Below, in pieces: positions 1-11,053 of a DNA stretch of 64,000 nt. Both the position numbers and the translations under genes were made by a program. The DNA comes from Argopecten irradians (Eukaryota > Mollusca > Bivalvia > Pectinida > Pectinidae), in assembly GCF_041381155.1 (NCBI RefSeq), contig NC_091145.1:39509882-39573881 (forward strand), given 5' to 3'. Numbering within the stretch: the first letter of the stretch is position 1; each line of letters starts with the position of its first letter. The notes below the pieces were generated by a model that was not told where the DNA came from, did no database searches, and saw nothing but the letters and a program-made list of their open reading frames with translations.

Positions 1-612
1 GCTGATGGACCTAATGGTAAGTTGGCATCATGAGGTACATTTTCTTTCAATGCAGTTGCCACTTCCTCCAAGAGGTCATTTGCATTTTGTAAAGTATTAT
101 TATCCTTACAAAGGTACACCAAAGTCTGGATGTGTTTAAGTTTACTGAGGACATTTCTCTAGACTTTCACGGTATCAATGCTGTCTTCCTTTGTTGAAGA
201 GATTGCTTCCTCCGTCACCGGTTGTCTGGTCAATGCACACAACCCAGAATGTGTTTTTACTGAGGAAGTGTCTAAAGTGAGCAGTGGGTTACTTCTATAC
301 AATAAAGGAAGATCCAAAAAGTCTGAGTTGGTAAATGTGAACACAGCAAACATGTGCTTACATGGCAGAAAATTCCTCCTAAAATCATCACAACTACAGT
401 CCGGGTATGCAGACTCACTGCCCAAAGACACAGTGTATTTCCTGGAGTCACTTTTAACAGTGTAGAGACCCACGGTATTCAGGCTGATATCACTGCTCTG
501 GAAATCTTCCTCTCCCTTACTGAGCCTCTTCAGCATGTGCTGTACAATATGATGAGGGCGATCATGTAGATAAGAAGGGATGCCCTGGTAGGGTTTGAAG
601 TTGGAGGTTGAT
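1..612 (-). CDS. SWIM zinc-finger exon, runs off the left edge, contains a stop
   Basis: The exon begins after CATTTTCAG at 612 and opens in the phase left by the previous exon. It reads SNFKPYQGIPSYLHDRPHHI and carries a SWIM finger at about 354-403 (CSCDDF...PCKH), typical of MULE-related and nuclear DNA-binding proteins. TAG at 159-161 interrupts the frame. The same frame then stays open for 52 codons to the edge with a normal helical composition (RNVLSKLKHIQTLVYLCKDN). This suggests a recent nonsense change, a sequencing error, or true C-terminus loss. Confidence 0.8.
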
Positions 613-1479
613 CTGAAAATGAAAATCTCAATATAATGATTTACATTTTTGGAGTACTATTTCCTGTCAAATCAAAGGCTGTTCCATCAAATGCTATTTT
701 TCTCTATGCAGATGTTTTAATTTTATATTTTACATTTTCTTTATATAATGGAAATGACTACTTAGATGTACAAGCAAAGGTTGTCATTATTTTGACATGC
801 ATTGGTATGTTACATACAATCAGTGTTCTAGCAAATACAGACCAACTCATTCATTAATATGAATTCGGATAGTACAAAACCCTTATGTAACAATATTCAA
901 GTCTCCTGGACACGTTTTGTATTATCTTAAACCCACAAAAACAAAAATTGACAAAACCAGGTTAATTGTAACCATTGATCACTGTTTGTACTCCCATTAT
1001 GTGTATACAGTGGGTAATCCATATACAGGGGATGAACAGTTTTCAATAAAACGTAAAGTATATCTCTGATCAAAGGCATCATGTTGTTTTATTTTCTGGG
1101 TTCGATCCCACTTAGTACAAATCCTGCATTATACAAAAGGATTTCAGGGGTCCCCATGAATTCATAATAACAGGGTTGGACTGTATATGATGGTAATGTG
1201 CACCATTTGATTAGTGCACTATATGGTATGCTAAAACACCCAATGTATGTCAAAAATATGACAATCCATACTTAATTGTTGTATCATCTGTCAGGAATAA
1301 AAAAAACATGTATACTTGCTTTCCAGTAGAAGTTACCAGACATTTTCAAGAACTATCATAACTATTTCATTTCTAATATATGTGCAATGATGAGTAACTA
1401 ATACATAAATGTACAGTCATGTATTTCCTAAATGAAACAAAAATGCTCATGCAGTTTGTGCTGATCTAAGATATATTAC
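613..1479 (-). other. Intron of the CaRF-MULE-SWIM gene
   Basis: The intron is 867 bp, AT-rich and bounded by a proper donor and acceptor on the minus strand. I see no exon, repeat array or RNA gene inside it. Confidence 0.6.
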
Positions 1480-1676
1480 CTAAAGTTCAACATCAAATAT
1501 GTTTGATACAGGTCTGGCAGGAAATCCTTGAAAATTATCTGCACAAGGTTGCTGAGCGAAGCAGAACTGGACAACTTCAAATAGAAATGCTTCAATGACT
1601 TGTTTAGGGTTTCCACACCATTGTTGGTTGTCACAGGTAAATGGAATCCAGGAGCGATACAGGCACGACACCAACT
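1480..1676 (-). CDS. NNGVE-block exon of the CaRF-MULE-SWIM gene
   Basis: The exon is 197 nt, acceptor TTTATAG, donor TTTAG/GTAATA. It encodes SWCRACIAPGFHLPVTTNNG, then VETLNKSLKHFYLK and FKDFLPDLYQTYLMLNFR. The TTNNGVE..N..LK pattern is the standard region between MULE core and SWIM finger. Phase in is 0, phase out is 2, and both neighbours agree. Confidence 0.78.
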
Positions 1677-2183
1677 CTATAAATAAATATATTCTAGTTA
1701 TGGATATAAATGAAATTAATAGTTTAAAAAATTTCTTTTTTGTGCAATTTAATTTTGCATTTTTTTTTTTGAGTGATAAAAATCACAGAAAAGGTCCATA
1801 ACAAAAACATCAATTTTCAATTATGGATTTAATTTACACGAAGCTGTCTTATTCAAGAGAAAATTTTAAGCATATCAAGTTGATAGGTACATATAAAGTA
1901 TGACATCCATTTATATCGTTTACACAAATTCACCCCGCCTCCCTCCAAGTCTCCAAAAACCACAAAGATGATGCATAAAGCATACGAGACAGATATGATA
2001 TCTATTCATACTTTCATTTATCTATCTCTTTATTTTTGGGAGTTTAACATATTACTTGGCTGACAACCCTTGGCCATGTCATTCTGACTTTCTGAGACGA
2101 GGTCATTTACACATACATAGCAATATGACCAAATTTACCCCTTTACCATATGCCAATTCAGTACTTTAGTAAAAAAGTATTAC
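1677..2183 (-). other. Intron of the CaRF-MULE-SWIM gene
   Basis: This 507 bp AT-rich intron separates the linker and NNGVE exons. It contains short homopolymers only. Confidence 0.6.
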
Positions 2184-2356
2184 CTCCTTTACAGAAAGCC
2201 ATTTGCTCTCAACATATCTCCTTAGAGATCCCCGGTAGAAAGACTTCTCTTCCAGACTTTGAATGGCCTCCTGTAGAGTTTCCTCTGAAGGGGCATCAGC
2301 AACTGCTCTCAGATGGCGAAGGAATTCCTCCCTGTCTTCACTTGGAACATTATCCT
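2184..2356 (-). CDS. Linker exon of the CaRF-MULE-SWIM gene
   Basis: The 173 nt exon has acceptor GTGTCGCAG and donor GAG/GTAATA. It translates without stops to a charged helical stretch (DNVPSEDREEFLRHLRAVAD) ending RRYVESKWLSVKE. Its opening phase fits the end of the 2646-2758 exon (one base plus two), and it leaves in phase 0. Confidence 0.75.
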
Positions 2357-2645
2357 CTGCGACACATTCAATATAAATTTCAAATCAGTAAAAAAACATA
2401 AAAAAGGGACCCATGGTCTTAATAGGCGCTTTTCAAAACAGTTTTTAATTTTTAAAATGGGAATATAAACATGATTGATAATTTTGTAGAGTGGCAAAAG
2501 TTATCAACTTGTACTATTAATACCTTTACATGTGAAAGGTCAAACCCTAAATATACATGTAGCTCAACAACGTATCATTCAGCCATATTGCACTGTTTGA
2601 AGTTGGACTTTTGCTCATTTGCTCCTGAAATTTGAATTAACCTAC

Positions 2646-2758
2646 CACTTCTAGACCACCTCTCCCAAGCTTGCTCTCTGTGGAAGGCCACACATCAATA
2701 TTTTCCCGTCAGGAAATTCTGCAGTCACTGCACCAATTTCTGCCTCATCATAATCCAG
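2646..2758 (-). CDS. MULE core exon with one-base frame error
   Basis: The exon opens after TATATAG as LDYDEAEIGAVTAEFPDGK, continuing SYFM from the previous exon exactly as in MULE/CaRF-like proteins. The second half reads AFHREQAWERWSRSG, the conserved FHREQ..W motif, but in a different frame. The exon is 113 nt long, whereas the phase of the next exon requires 112. One extra base (or two missing) therefore lies near 2686-2690. Both homology and phase counting point to the same lesion. Confidence 0.75.
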
Positions 2759-3040
2759 CTATATAAAAAAAAAGTACATCATGATTAAAAACTTCACGTT
2801 ATGGTTTACAAACAATGGACACTAATACACCATCAACTCAATTGCTCTTTGGACTAGATGAGCTAAAAATGATCCATTTGAGTACAGGTAATACCAAACC
2901 ACTTGACCGATGCACATGATATATTGTAACTTAAATTCAATTGTTTTGGGAGATATGATTGGATGGATGGATCCATTGTTTAATGTCCAGTCAAACTTTG
3001 ATGGATATGGAGATAAATATGTATTTTCACAAAAACCAAC

Positions 3041-3901
3041 CATGAAATACGATGGCTTCCAATCTTCATTCCAAGATTTCAGTATGGATAACGCTTCCTG
3101 GATGCTGCTCATGGTTTCATCTTCTGTTATGAATTGGCATACTGGTATATAGTCCACATTGGTCCTCACAACAACAAGGAATAATGGTAGGGCATACTTG
3201 GTGGTTTTATAGGTTGCGTCAAGCAAACACAAGGTATTACCATACAAGTTTAATAATCGTTGTTGCCATTCTTCCTGGTGGATAAAAAGGAACTTGCTGG
3301 TTGAACCATCCTCACAATCGCTGGCTGGTCTAAAATGTATCTTCCTTGAGGGGTCTTCTTCTTTCATCTTTTTTAACCAGTCTTCCAAATTTTCCTGATC
3401 ACATTGAGAAGAATGCTTAGAGGAAAGAGTTAAACAGATATGGTTTTTTATGTCTTTGTTGGTAGGAAAATATGACCTATCCATTGGGGAAGGTTTGGAA
3501 TCCTTGTCATCATACTTCTTGTCAACAAAAGTCTTCAGCAATCTTTTGATAATGCCTACATTTGTTATCCCATCACTCACAAACTCTCTGATTTTAGTTT
3601 TGACTGTATCATCAACTCTGTTTCCCATTACCGATTCTGGTGAAGGAATGTGATTGTTATGCCCGTCAGCTAAAGGGAGTGATACATAAATCCTTGTATC
3701 ACCATAGTCAGGATCATTTTGGAGCCGTTTCCTCAAATCATTCATTAGAATACTGCGTCTGCGGTCTTTCATACTCAAGTCAGAGGTGTAGTCCATATAC
3801 ATCTTAACATGTCTGATAGTTATCTTTGCCTGACAATCAACCTTCCTTGTAGGCTGAAGGTGAACCCTTTTCGTCTGAGCATAATCATGCAAGTTGGGAA
3901 T
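3041..3901 (-). CDS. CaRF C-terminal part and MULE transposase core exon
   Basis: This is a large exon of 287 codons with acceptor TTTTCTAG/ATTCCC and donor ATG/GTTGGT. It begins IPNLHDYAQTKR and carries the basic, cysteine-containing CaRF element (DCQAKITIRHV). A middle region is rich in charged residues. It is followed by the MULE hallmark strand LLDATYKTTKYALPLFLVV at about 3170-3235. The aspartate of LLDATYKTT is the position expected for the first catalytic Asp in MULE transposases. The exon itself has no internal stop. Confidence 0.8.
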
Positions 3902-3930
3902 CTAGAAAATAGAAAGCCAATATAGAGATC

Positions 3931-5297
3931 ACTGAGGTGACGGGCCTCCAATGTAAGATTATATAGAGATGCGCTGAAGTGATGGGCCTCCAATGTCTGA
4001 GTATACAGAGATGCAATGAGGTGACGGGCCTCCAATGTCTGACTATATAGAGATGCGCTGAGGTGACGGGCCTCCAATAACTGAGTATACAGAGATGCGC
4101 TGAGGTGACGGGCCTCCAATGCAAGATTATATAGAGATGCGCTGAAGTGACAGGCCTCCAATGTCTGACTATATAGAGATGCGCTGAGGTGACGGGCCTC
4201 CAATAACTGAGTATACAGAGATGCGCTGAAGTGACGGGCCTCTAATGTAAGTCTTTATAGAGATGCGCTGAGGTGACGGGCCTCCAATGTCTGACTATAT
4301 AGAGATGCGCTGAAGTGACGGGCCTCCAATGTCTGACTATATAGAGATGCGCTGAGGTGACAGGCCTCCAATAACTAAGTATACAGAGATGCGCTGAAGT
4401 GACGGGCCTCCAATGTCTGACTATATAGAGATGCGCTGAGGTGACGGGCCTCCAATAACTGAGTATACAGAGATGCGCTGAAGTGACGGGCCTCTAATGT
4501 AAGTCTTTATAGAGATGCGCTGAGGTGACGGGCCTCCAATGTCTGACTATATAGAGATGCGCTGAGGTGACAGGCCTCCAATAACTAAGTATACAGAGAT
4601 GCGCTGAAGTGACGGGCCTCCAATGTCTGACTATATAGAGATGCGCTGAGGTGACGGGCCTCCAATAACTGAGTATACAGAGATGCGCTGAAGTGACGGG
4701 CCTCTAATGTAAGGCTTTATAGAGATGCGCTGAGGTGACGGGCCTCCAATGCAAGATTATAAAGAGATGCGCTGAAGTGACGGGCCTCCAATGTCTGACT
4801 ATATAGAGATGCGCTGAAGTGACGGGCCTCCAATGTCTGACTATATAGAGATGCGCTGAGGTGACAGGCCTCCAATAACTGAGTATACAGAGATGCGCTG
4901 AAGTGACGGGCCTCTAATGTAAGTCTTTATAGAGATGCGCTGAGGTGACGGGCCTCCAATGCAAGATTATATAGAGATGCGCTGAAGTGACAGGCCTCCA
5001 ATGTCTGACTATATAGAGATGCGCTGAGGTGAAGGGCCTCCAATGTCTGACTATATAGAGATGCGCTGAGGAGACGGGCCTCCAATAACTGAGTATACAG
5101 AGATGCGCTGAAGTGGCGGGCCTCTAATGTAAGTCTTTATAGAGATGCGCTGAGGTGACGGGCATCCAATGCAAGATTATATAGAGATGCGCTGAAGTGA
5201 CGGGCCTCAAATGTCTGACTATATAGAGATGCACTGAGGTGACGGGCCATCTATGTAAGACTATATAGAGATGCGCTGAAGTGACAGGCCTCCAAAC
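3931..5297. repeat. 42 bp minisatellite, about 32 copies
   Basis: The unit contains GAGATGCGCTGAGGTGACGG followed by GCCTCCAAT and a variable ACTATATA segment. Variants alternate between GTCTGACTATA, AACTGAGTATAC, GCAAGATTATA and GTAAGTCTTTATA linkers and between GAGGTGAC and GAAGTGAC. Because 42 is divisible by 3, several minus-strand frames stay open and spell a 14-residue repeat (LEARHLSASLYSQT). This lies inside the intron of the CaRF-MULE-SWIM gene, so I do not regard it as coding. Confidence 0.95.
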
Positions 5298-5344
5298 TAA
5301 GAGAACAAACTAAGAACACAAGCTACCAACTTGAAGGCTTTAGA

Positions 5345-5763
5345 ATTGAACTTAATCTATTTATTTAATCTATTTCTTTAAATTGATCATCCCTTAGGGA
5401 ACACCCCCACCGTTTATACAATATTGGTTCCACTTCACCGAAGGAAGCGAAATTAGAACTAAATCCCTTCATTCCCACAGAAGTCCCACAGAAGAATGAT
5501 TTTAAAGAATTTAATTGCTATATTTTCCCTATTGGGCCCCGCCCTTAAGGCCCCTGGGGGACCAGACCCATTGTTTATACAAAATTGGTTCACCTTTATC
5601 CATGAAAGCTTCAGGCCAAATTTGGTGAAAATCCATTCAGCTGTTTATGACTAGTAGGGATTTTTGTGAAAAGGTGACGGCCGATGGACGACTGACGCTG
5701 GACGACGGACGCTGCGCCATTACATAAGCTCTCCAGACCTTCGGGCCAGGTGAGCTAATAATG
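5345..5763. repeat. Dispersed repeat with GGCCAGGTGAGCTAA tail
   Basis: The segment contains two related internal blocks (around GTTTATACAATATTGGTTCC and GTTTATACAAAATTGGTTCA), a TTTCCCTATTGGGCCCC motif and a GGACGACGGACGCTG tract. It ends in CTTCGGGCCAGGTGAGCTAA. The same tail occurs at 46318 beside another minisatellite. I recognise this class of tail from molluscan genomes; its transposition type is uncertain. Confidence 0.65.
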
Positions 5764-5933
5764 TAACTTCAATTCACCCTTTCTACATAATTTATTAATG
5801 TTTCAAAATTGCAAAATAATGAAATATATTATAACTAATATTATTTTTGATGTTGTAGGATTCTTTTTTAAGAAATCAATGTTACCACGTCTATCTTGTG
5901 TACATATTTACATAATAATATATTAATTAACAC

Positions 5934-6106
5934 CTGCCATATAATTACCGTTGATTGATTGCTGGTTACGCCCTTTCCCATACTGGCACAGCTTGATCAC
6001 ATGTCTGCCCAGACTAAATGCTGGTCCATTTATCGGCAGATTAGGGTGGTGCCATAATAGACGAGGAGTTTTCGAGACCTCAGCCTTTCTAGTTTTATTA
6101 TCATGC
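5934..6106 (-). CDS. CaRF-like N-terminal exon
   Basis: The exon is 173 nt, read from an acceptor ending GTTGTAG to a donor GGCAG/GTGTTA. It translates to a block with KTRKAEVSKTPRLLW, then NGPAFSLGRHVIKLCQYGKG, which fits the N-terminal CaRF/ALS2CR8 pattern (start codon further upstream). It leaves phase 1, whereas the next recognised exon opens in phase 0. So a small exon is missing between them or another one-base lesion exists. The 42 bp minisatellite and a dispersed repeat fill the intron that follows. Confidence 0.6.
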
Positions 6107-6214
6107 CTACAACGAAAGTAGGATAACAAGTCAATTGTGTACCCATTATATTTTTAATATGTACATTTACAATATAGATTCTAATGTATAAAATATAACA
6201 TTTATTAAAATATG

Positions 6215-6342
6215 CAACAGGAGTCAGGAGAAAATGTAGCAATCAGATAATCAAACCTGGGACCTCCAAACACAAGCCAATTAAATACTCTACTGCTGAG
6301 CTACCCGTTCACTGATGATCAACCCAGTCCAATCACGCTACA
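6215..6342 (-). mobile_element. tRNA-derived SINE, copy 1
   Basis: Read on the minus strand it has a tRNA-like A box (TAGCTCAGCAGTAGAG) and a B-box-like GGTTTGATT, preceded by a leader with TTGATCATCA. It ends in ATTTTCTCCTGACTCCTGTT. The copy at 6445-6571 has the same layout. The tRNA part is too decayed to be a functional gene. Confidence 0.75.
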
Positions 6343-6444
6343 TTCCTCCCTCCTTTTTCAAATTCTTTGCCCTAGAAGCTTAAGACATACAAGATCCTTA
6401 AATTATACCACCACAGTGGGTATTTTTGCTGGGTGGCAATTTTG

Positions 6445-6571
6445 TAACAGGAGAGGAGAAAATGTACTAGCAGCCAGACGGGGATTCGAACTCTGGCCCT
6501 CTGAACACTAGCTAAATGCTCTACTGCTGAGCTACCAGGTCATGATGATCAACTCAGTTCTATCCCGCTAC
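6445..6571 (-). mobile_element. tRNA-derived SINE, copy 2
   Basis: Same family and orientation as 6215-6342. It is better preserved, with A box GGTAGCTCAGCAGTAGAGCA and B box AGTTCGAATCC, both internal Pol III promoter elements. The leader and TTTTCTCC(T)CTCCTGTTA tail match copy 1. Confidence 0.78.
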
Positions 6572-7084
6572 AAACACATTTTTTTTTATATAATATGTGA
6601 GTGGTTGGGCTACTGTTTGTTGTCACTGGGTATAGCTGCCAGTTACTGGACATAATGATGTTATATGTTGCAATATATTCGATCCTGACCCTTCCTCCTC
6701 CACATGTACTATAAGAGGCAAGGAATAAAAAGGGAATATAACTGGATACACCGGTTGCATACATGAGATCGTGTCGGGATCAATGCCGTCGGGTAATACT
6801 GTGATTTCCAGTCATTTTACACATTTTTTTTGTATAATTGATATAATTTATGAATGTGCAATCATTGCAAATTAACAATCAATTCATCAGGTGACATTAA
6901 TCATTCTCTTTTGATTCTTCTCTAAAATCACTAATGATAATCATTGATTGTTGGAAATATTACCAGGAATACGGTAGTCTGTTCAACATGTCATTATTGT
7001 TCCTAAAAGAAATATACACCCATTTTACATAAGGTCATACAATTGTAGAAGAACAGGGAATATACACATGTTTACTGTCTATTG

Positions 7085-7150
7085 CGAACAGGAATCAAAC
7101 CCGAGTCTCCGGTATGAAAAAATACAACTATACCAACTGAGCCTTTGACA
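7085..7150 (-). mobile_element. tRNA-like fragment, SINE head or tRNA pseudogene
   Basis: The minus strand shows an A box (GGCTCAGTTGGTATAG) and a B box (GGTTTGATTCC) at tRNA spacing, with an anticodon-arm-sized middle. The acceptor stem does not pair convincingly, so it is called SINE-like or pseudogenic rather than a tRNA gene. Confidence 0.5.
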
Positions 7151-7397
7151 CAATGTACAAACCACATTGACTCACTACTTTTACACAATATAAAATGAAA
7201 TAAAAACTATGTATACTTACCATGTACAGTATTTATATATTATCTAAATACAAAGTACTAGTGTTCACTTTGATTGTTAATTTTGTTCTTTCACAAAAAT
7301 GTTCACCTAGCACTGTGACATTGCAAATGCACTGGTTATTAATGCATTTTTTACAGACCTGCAAGTAGCAAATAATTTATATATATATAAATCAATA

Positions 7398-7472
<75 letters not shown>
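7398..7472. repeat. (GATT)n microsatellite
   Basis: There are about 18 uninterrupted tetranucleotide copies, followed to about 7560 by degenerate AATC/AAAT-type short repeats. Confidence 0.95.
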
Positions 7473-7767
7473 AATCAATCAATTAAATAAATAAACAAAT
7501 TATTAAATCGATCAATCAATGAGTAAGTAAATAAGTAATCAAATAAATAAATAAATAAGTAAGTAAATGCCTAGGCCTATAATTTACCATGAAACAAATG
7601 CTGCACCCGTTTCAAGTCGATGCGTTTCAATTAAATTATCTAATTGATTTTCGTTTGAAACCCAACCAATTATGCCGTCCGATTTCTTGCAGGAAACGTT
7701 AAAGCCGCTGACTGCATCCATGTCAAGCGAAAGCGAAACCGAAAGTAGCTATAGCTAAATATGGAGT

Positions 7768-8196
7768 TTCTACAAAGTACGGGTCATAACACCTCCAAAG
7801 GAGGTTGTGGATGAACAAAGTTATGGGTACTGTTTACCACCACAAGCGTAGATTTTGTGGTTTTGGCTTGGTTTTTGAGGTGCCCATTAGAGCCGAGACG
7901 ACATTTCGACCGGACAGGGAAATGTCTACCTAGCATATTTTTCGTAAATTTCTCGATTCATCAAGCCATAACTTCGTCAATACTTGGCCAATTTTGTTCA
8001 TCAAGCACTCAATGGAAAGATAAATTATTTCTTTTTAAGGTAAGATATCCGTCAATACTGTATATAACCCATTTATTAAAATAATCATGGTTTTAAAAAA
8101 ATAGGTCCGTTTTTCTCGACTGCCGAGTTCATACCCTTGATACTATAATATATATATGTATACTGTTAGTTTAAAAAAAATCGTGCCCGGTCCCTG
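7768..8196 (+). mobile_element. Single arm of a long-inverted-repeat DNA element
   Basis: The segment runs from a TTTCTACAAAGTACGGGTC block to a GGTCCCTG terminus. It is homologous, allowing for indels, to the two arms at 18919-20225 and to 20683-20920. Shared landmarks are CCCATTAGAGCCGAGACGAC, CATTTCGACCGGACAGGG, GGTCCGTTTTTCTCGAC and GAGTTCATACCCTTGATACT. The end read inward begins CAGGGACC, which fits the hAT-type CA(A/G)NG terminal consensus. Short open frames in it are shared by decayed copies and are not evidence for a gene. Confidence 0.65.
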
Positions 8197-10557
8197 TGCT
8201 TACATCCATGCAAAAAAAACACCCACTCTCACCATACATATATGTACACTGACACACAATAACCCTCTTAAGTATACATATGACAAGTGAAGAGGGATTA
8301 TGCTAATTTTACACGTAGATTGTCGCCATGATTACTAATGATAATTACGCTTCCTATGTATACTGTATAGACTACATTAATCAGCAGGTGTCACAACACT
8401 TGACCAATAACCAAGGATTTATAATACGTCCTTGCAATTAACCGACTAATTAATCACGTAATTATTGGTATTTGGAAGTTGTGGGAAACATCATGTAGCT
8501 TTAGCTGACCACAGGGGTCCATCTCCATCCATACAGGTAAGGGTGACACTTGAGCTGATCCCCTCGTTGCACAAGGAAAACAAAGTACCTGTGGAAACTG
8601 CCAATCATAATGGATGTATCTCTGAACGCCAACATTTTGGATTTACCTGTTGGGTAGTTTTTTGTGACAGTGGTTATAGTCTTTTTCCTAAAAGGAGTCC
8701 CAATGCCAACAGGTAAATTTACCTGTAAAAGTTACCTGTGTTGATACTTATCTAAATGTGTATTGATCAATAAGTGTTCAGAATTAATATCAGATACATA
8801 TATACATAACATATGTTACTGTTAATATCTATGAAAATATAACAATAGAATCTATGAATGAAATGAAATTAAATTCACAATGATTTTATTTCAAGAATAT
8901 TAAAGATTTCCTTGATATATCTAAAATCTCTGGTATCAATCTCATTATATTTTCAATAGATTGATACTAAAATCAAGCAAAATTCTTAGAAACCTATTTC
9001 ACATGGAAGTAACTTTCCCATTCAGTAATATCAAAGAAAAAATCCAAAAAGGAATTATCTTATTTCAACTTAGTGCAACAATATAAGCCCTTTGCCTGTT
9101 GGAACGTGATTTTTTCAACGAGGTCTTCCATATATGTCTTTTAAGTTACCTTATATACATATATAGTACATGTAAGATCTGTGTTAATTACCTACAAAGA
9201 GTAGCTAAGTGAATTTATGTCAAATATGATTTCCAAACTTTAAAAAAGTATTACTTGTACTTGACTGAACTTTTTAAGTTAGCAGAACATACAATATATT
9301 TTAAAAGTTGCATTAGAATGCATCATTTATCACAATTATAAAATTTTCCTACTCTCTTATCCTAAAATGATATTTCTAGATCAGCGTGATATTACATTAT
9401 AATGTAAACGTATTTCATTATAGCAAATGAGTACCTAGTAATTATTCCGACCGCTTAGTCCGTGACATGACTGCTACGGGCTGAATATAATATCCAATTT
9501 GATGTAAACAAAGAAATACAAATAAGAATACATATAGCATGTTCTAAGGTAAATTTATGACGGATATTATTTTAAAAAATGAGTACCCGGTGTTGTTTTC
9601 ATTACACCTTGTAACGACAGTGACAAACTCGAGAATGCCTAAACATGCATACATTTACAATATGTACACGAATTAATCCACATCGTAATAAATCATCAGT
9701 GGTCTTTTTGATATTTTGTCAATAATACTAAAAGGTCGTAATTGTGTTTCACGTAAATCACTAAATTAAACATCGTAGTTTTATGGTTTGACACAAGAAA
9801 TGCATTATGACGTAGTAGTTTGTTTTTAATATCATATTCAAATTTTACCTAAATATGTATCAAGTTATGCAGTGTATGTGCTACATGTACAGGGTATAGA
9901 TGCAAGTTCCATGAAAACAGTCATAATTTTGTCTTCTAATTAAAGTACAATATGCGATACACGTAAAACCAATGCAGGTATAAAATGTAACTTTCAGTCA
10001 TTGCAAATACAGATGGGGAAAATATCTTGGTTATAAAACTCTTTCATGATTTTACAGCGGTAGGCGAATTACTTACAATACGATTTTAAATGCAGGTGGT
10101 TATATAACTGAAATGAAGTTGGAAACTTTTGTGAAATGCCAGCATAAAACCAGGACGTAGATCACGTATCACTTATAAAGTATTGGTTAAAATAAACGGA
10201 GAAATAAAACAATCCAAACACAATTGCATATTATAACATTCGCACAAAGATATCCGGTCCTACTGCCGTCATTACATTTTGACAATATTGGAGATAATAT
10301 TTTTTTTAAACAACTCTTTCTGATTACGCCAAAATTTCAAATCGGTATGATCATGGTACACGCAATGTAGTTATATGTTCAAAGAAAACAGAATTTTATC
10401 TAGTTTATTCTATATCTAGATTAAGTTTTACGGATCCATATACACTTTACATTCAGCATATAACAAGGCAAAGACATAAATAGTATACTATCTAAATCTC
10501 TGACCAAGTATAGATCCTTGATTACATCCATTTTATTAAATCAAAAATGGTTACATG
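8197..10557. other. AT-rich intergenic DNA
   Basis: No gene, tandem array or convincing RNA was recognised, apart from the 23 bp TIR remnant at 8412-8434. A short inverted pair (ACCTGTTGGG near 8647 and CCAACAGGTAAA near 8704) is present. Confidence 0.5.
8412..8434. mobile_element. 23 bp remnant of a hAT-like TIR element
   Basis: The piece consists of the two family ends facing each other: CAAGGATTTATAA joined to the complement of CAAGGACGTAT. It is flanked by similar, not identical, octamers (CCAATAAC and CAATTAAC). The internal part of the ~0.4 kb parent (see 19404-19841) is absent. Confidence 0.6.
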
Positions 10558-11053
10558 TGAAGTATTCTTTTTCTTTGTGTCTTTTATGTCGATGAGGTGT
10601 ATGGTGTAGGGTAAAGTAAAGTTGAGTATAAGTCAAATGCTGAGTTGTGGTTTCAGTACTTTATTCCGCATGGCAAAGTATGGCCCAGCACCCATGGTCG
10701 AATGCTGGGGAAAGTTGACAATCTATGCATGGGTTGGTGGCCTTAAATAGCCCTACATGTTTGTGTTGAGTAATATCTATAAATCAATGTTAAGCACAGA
10801 GTCATTCTGAGTTACATCGAAATGCTGACCATTAGCAGACATGATAAATCATAGTCATGTATAACTGTTTGGTTAAATAGCTTTCATCAATGTCTCGACA
10901 ACATGTTACGCTACACGACGACAGGTCCCTAAGGCTAGACCACATTTACAGACATGGACTGTGACTACATATATGTACTGTTAAAACATATATGTATTTC
11001 AATGGTACAACTAATATAATTTAAATTTAACTTTTCCATTATTATATTACATT
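10558..11053. repeat. ~490 bp direct repeat, left copy
   Basis: Near-identical to 15184-15674. It starts TGAAGTATTC and ends ACTTTTCCATTATTATATTA. It contains CCGCATGGCAAAGTATGGCC and GTTACGCTACACGACGACAG. No coding capacity is seen. A fragment of it (TTATTCCGCATGGCAAAGT) also sits at the junction of the 1.1 kb tandem duplication. Confidence 0.85.

Larger units (their letters stand above)
1..6106 (-). pseudogene. CaRF/ALS2CR8-MULE-SWIM protein gene, partial, with two or more frame lesions
   Basis: Six minus-strand exons (5934-6106, 3041-3901, 2646-2758, 2184-2356, 1480-1676, 1-612) join into one protein. The order is a CaRF/ALS2CR8-like N-terminal domain (CQYGKGRN, then QPTRKVDCQAKI), a MULE-like transposase core (LLDATYKTTKYALPLFLV; DYDEAEIGAV), a linker with a TTNNGVE..NKSLKH..LK block, and a SWIM zinc finger (CxC...CxH). 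This architecture is known from large invertebrate families derived from Mutator-like transposases; a DNA- or RNA-binding role is inferred. Phases match between exons except at the 2646-2758 exon, which is one base out, and at the 5934/3901 junction. The last exon has an in-frame TAG (159-161) followed by 52 open codons. The 5' start lies above 6106 and the 3' end lies left of the window. It could be a decaying copy, or a real gene with assembly errors. Confidence 0.72.

Noticed and set aside
3820-4203. Open frame with 14-residue repeats
   Set aside because: Read-through of the 42 bp array into an exon in the wrong frame.
6215-7150. Functional tRNA genes
   Set aside because: A and B boxes are present, but acceptor stems do not pair and flanks match a SINE family.
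8465-8716. 83-codon plus-strand open frame
   Set aside because: No homology, and it includes a short inverted repeat; likely chance.
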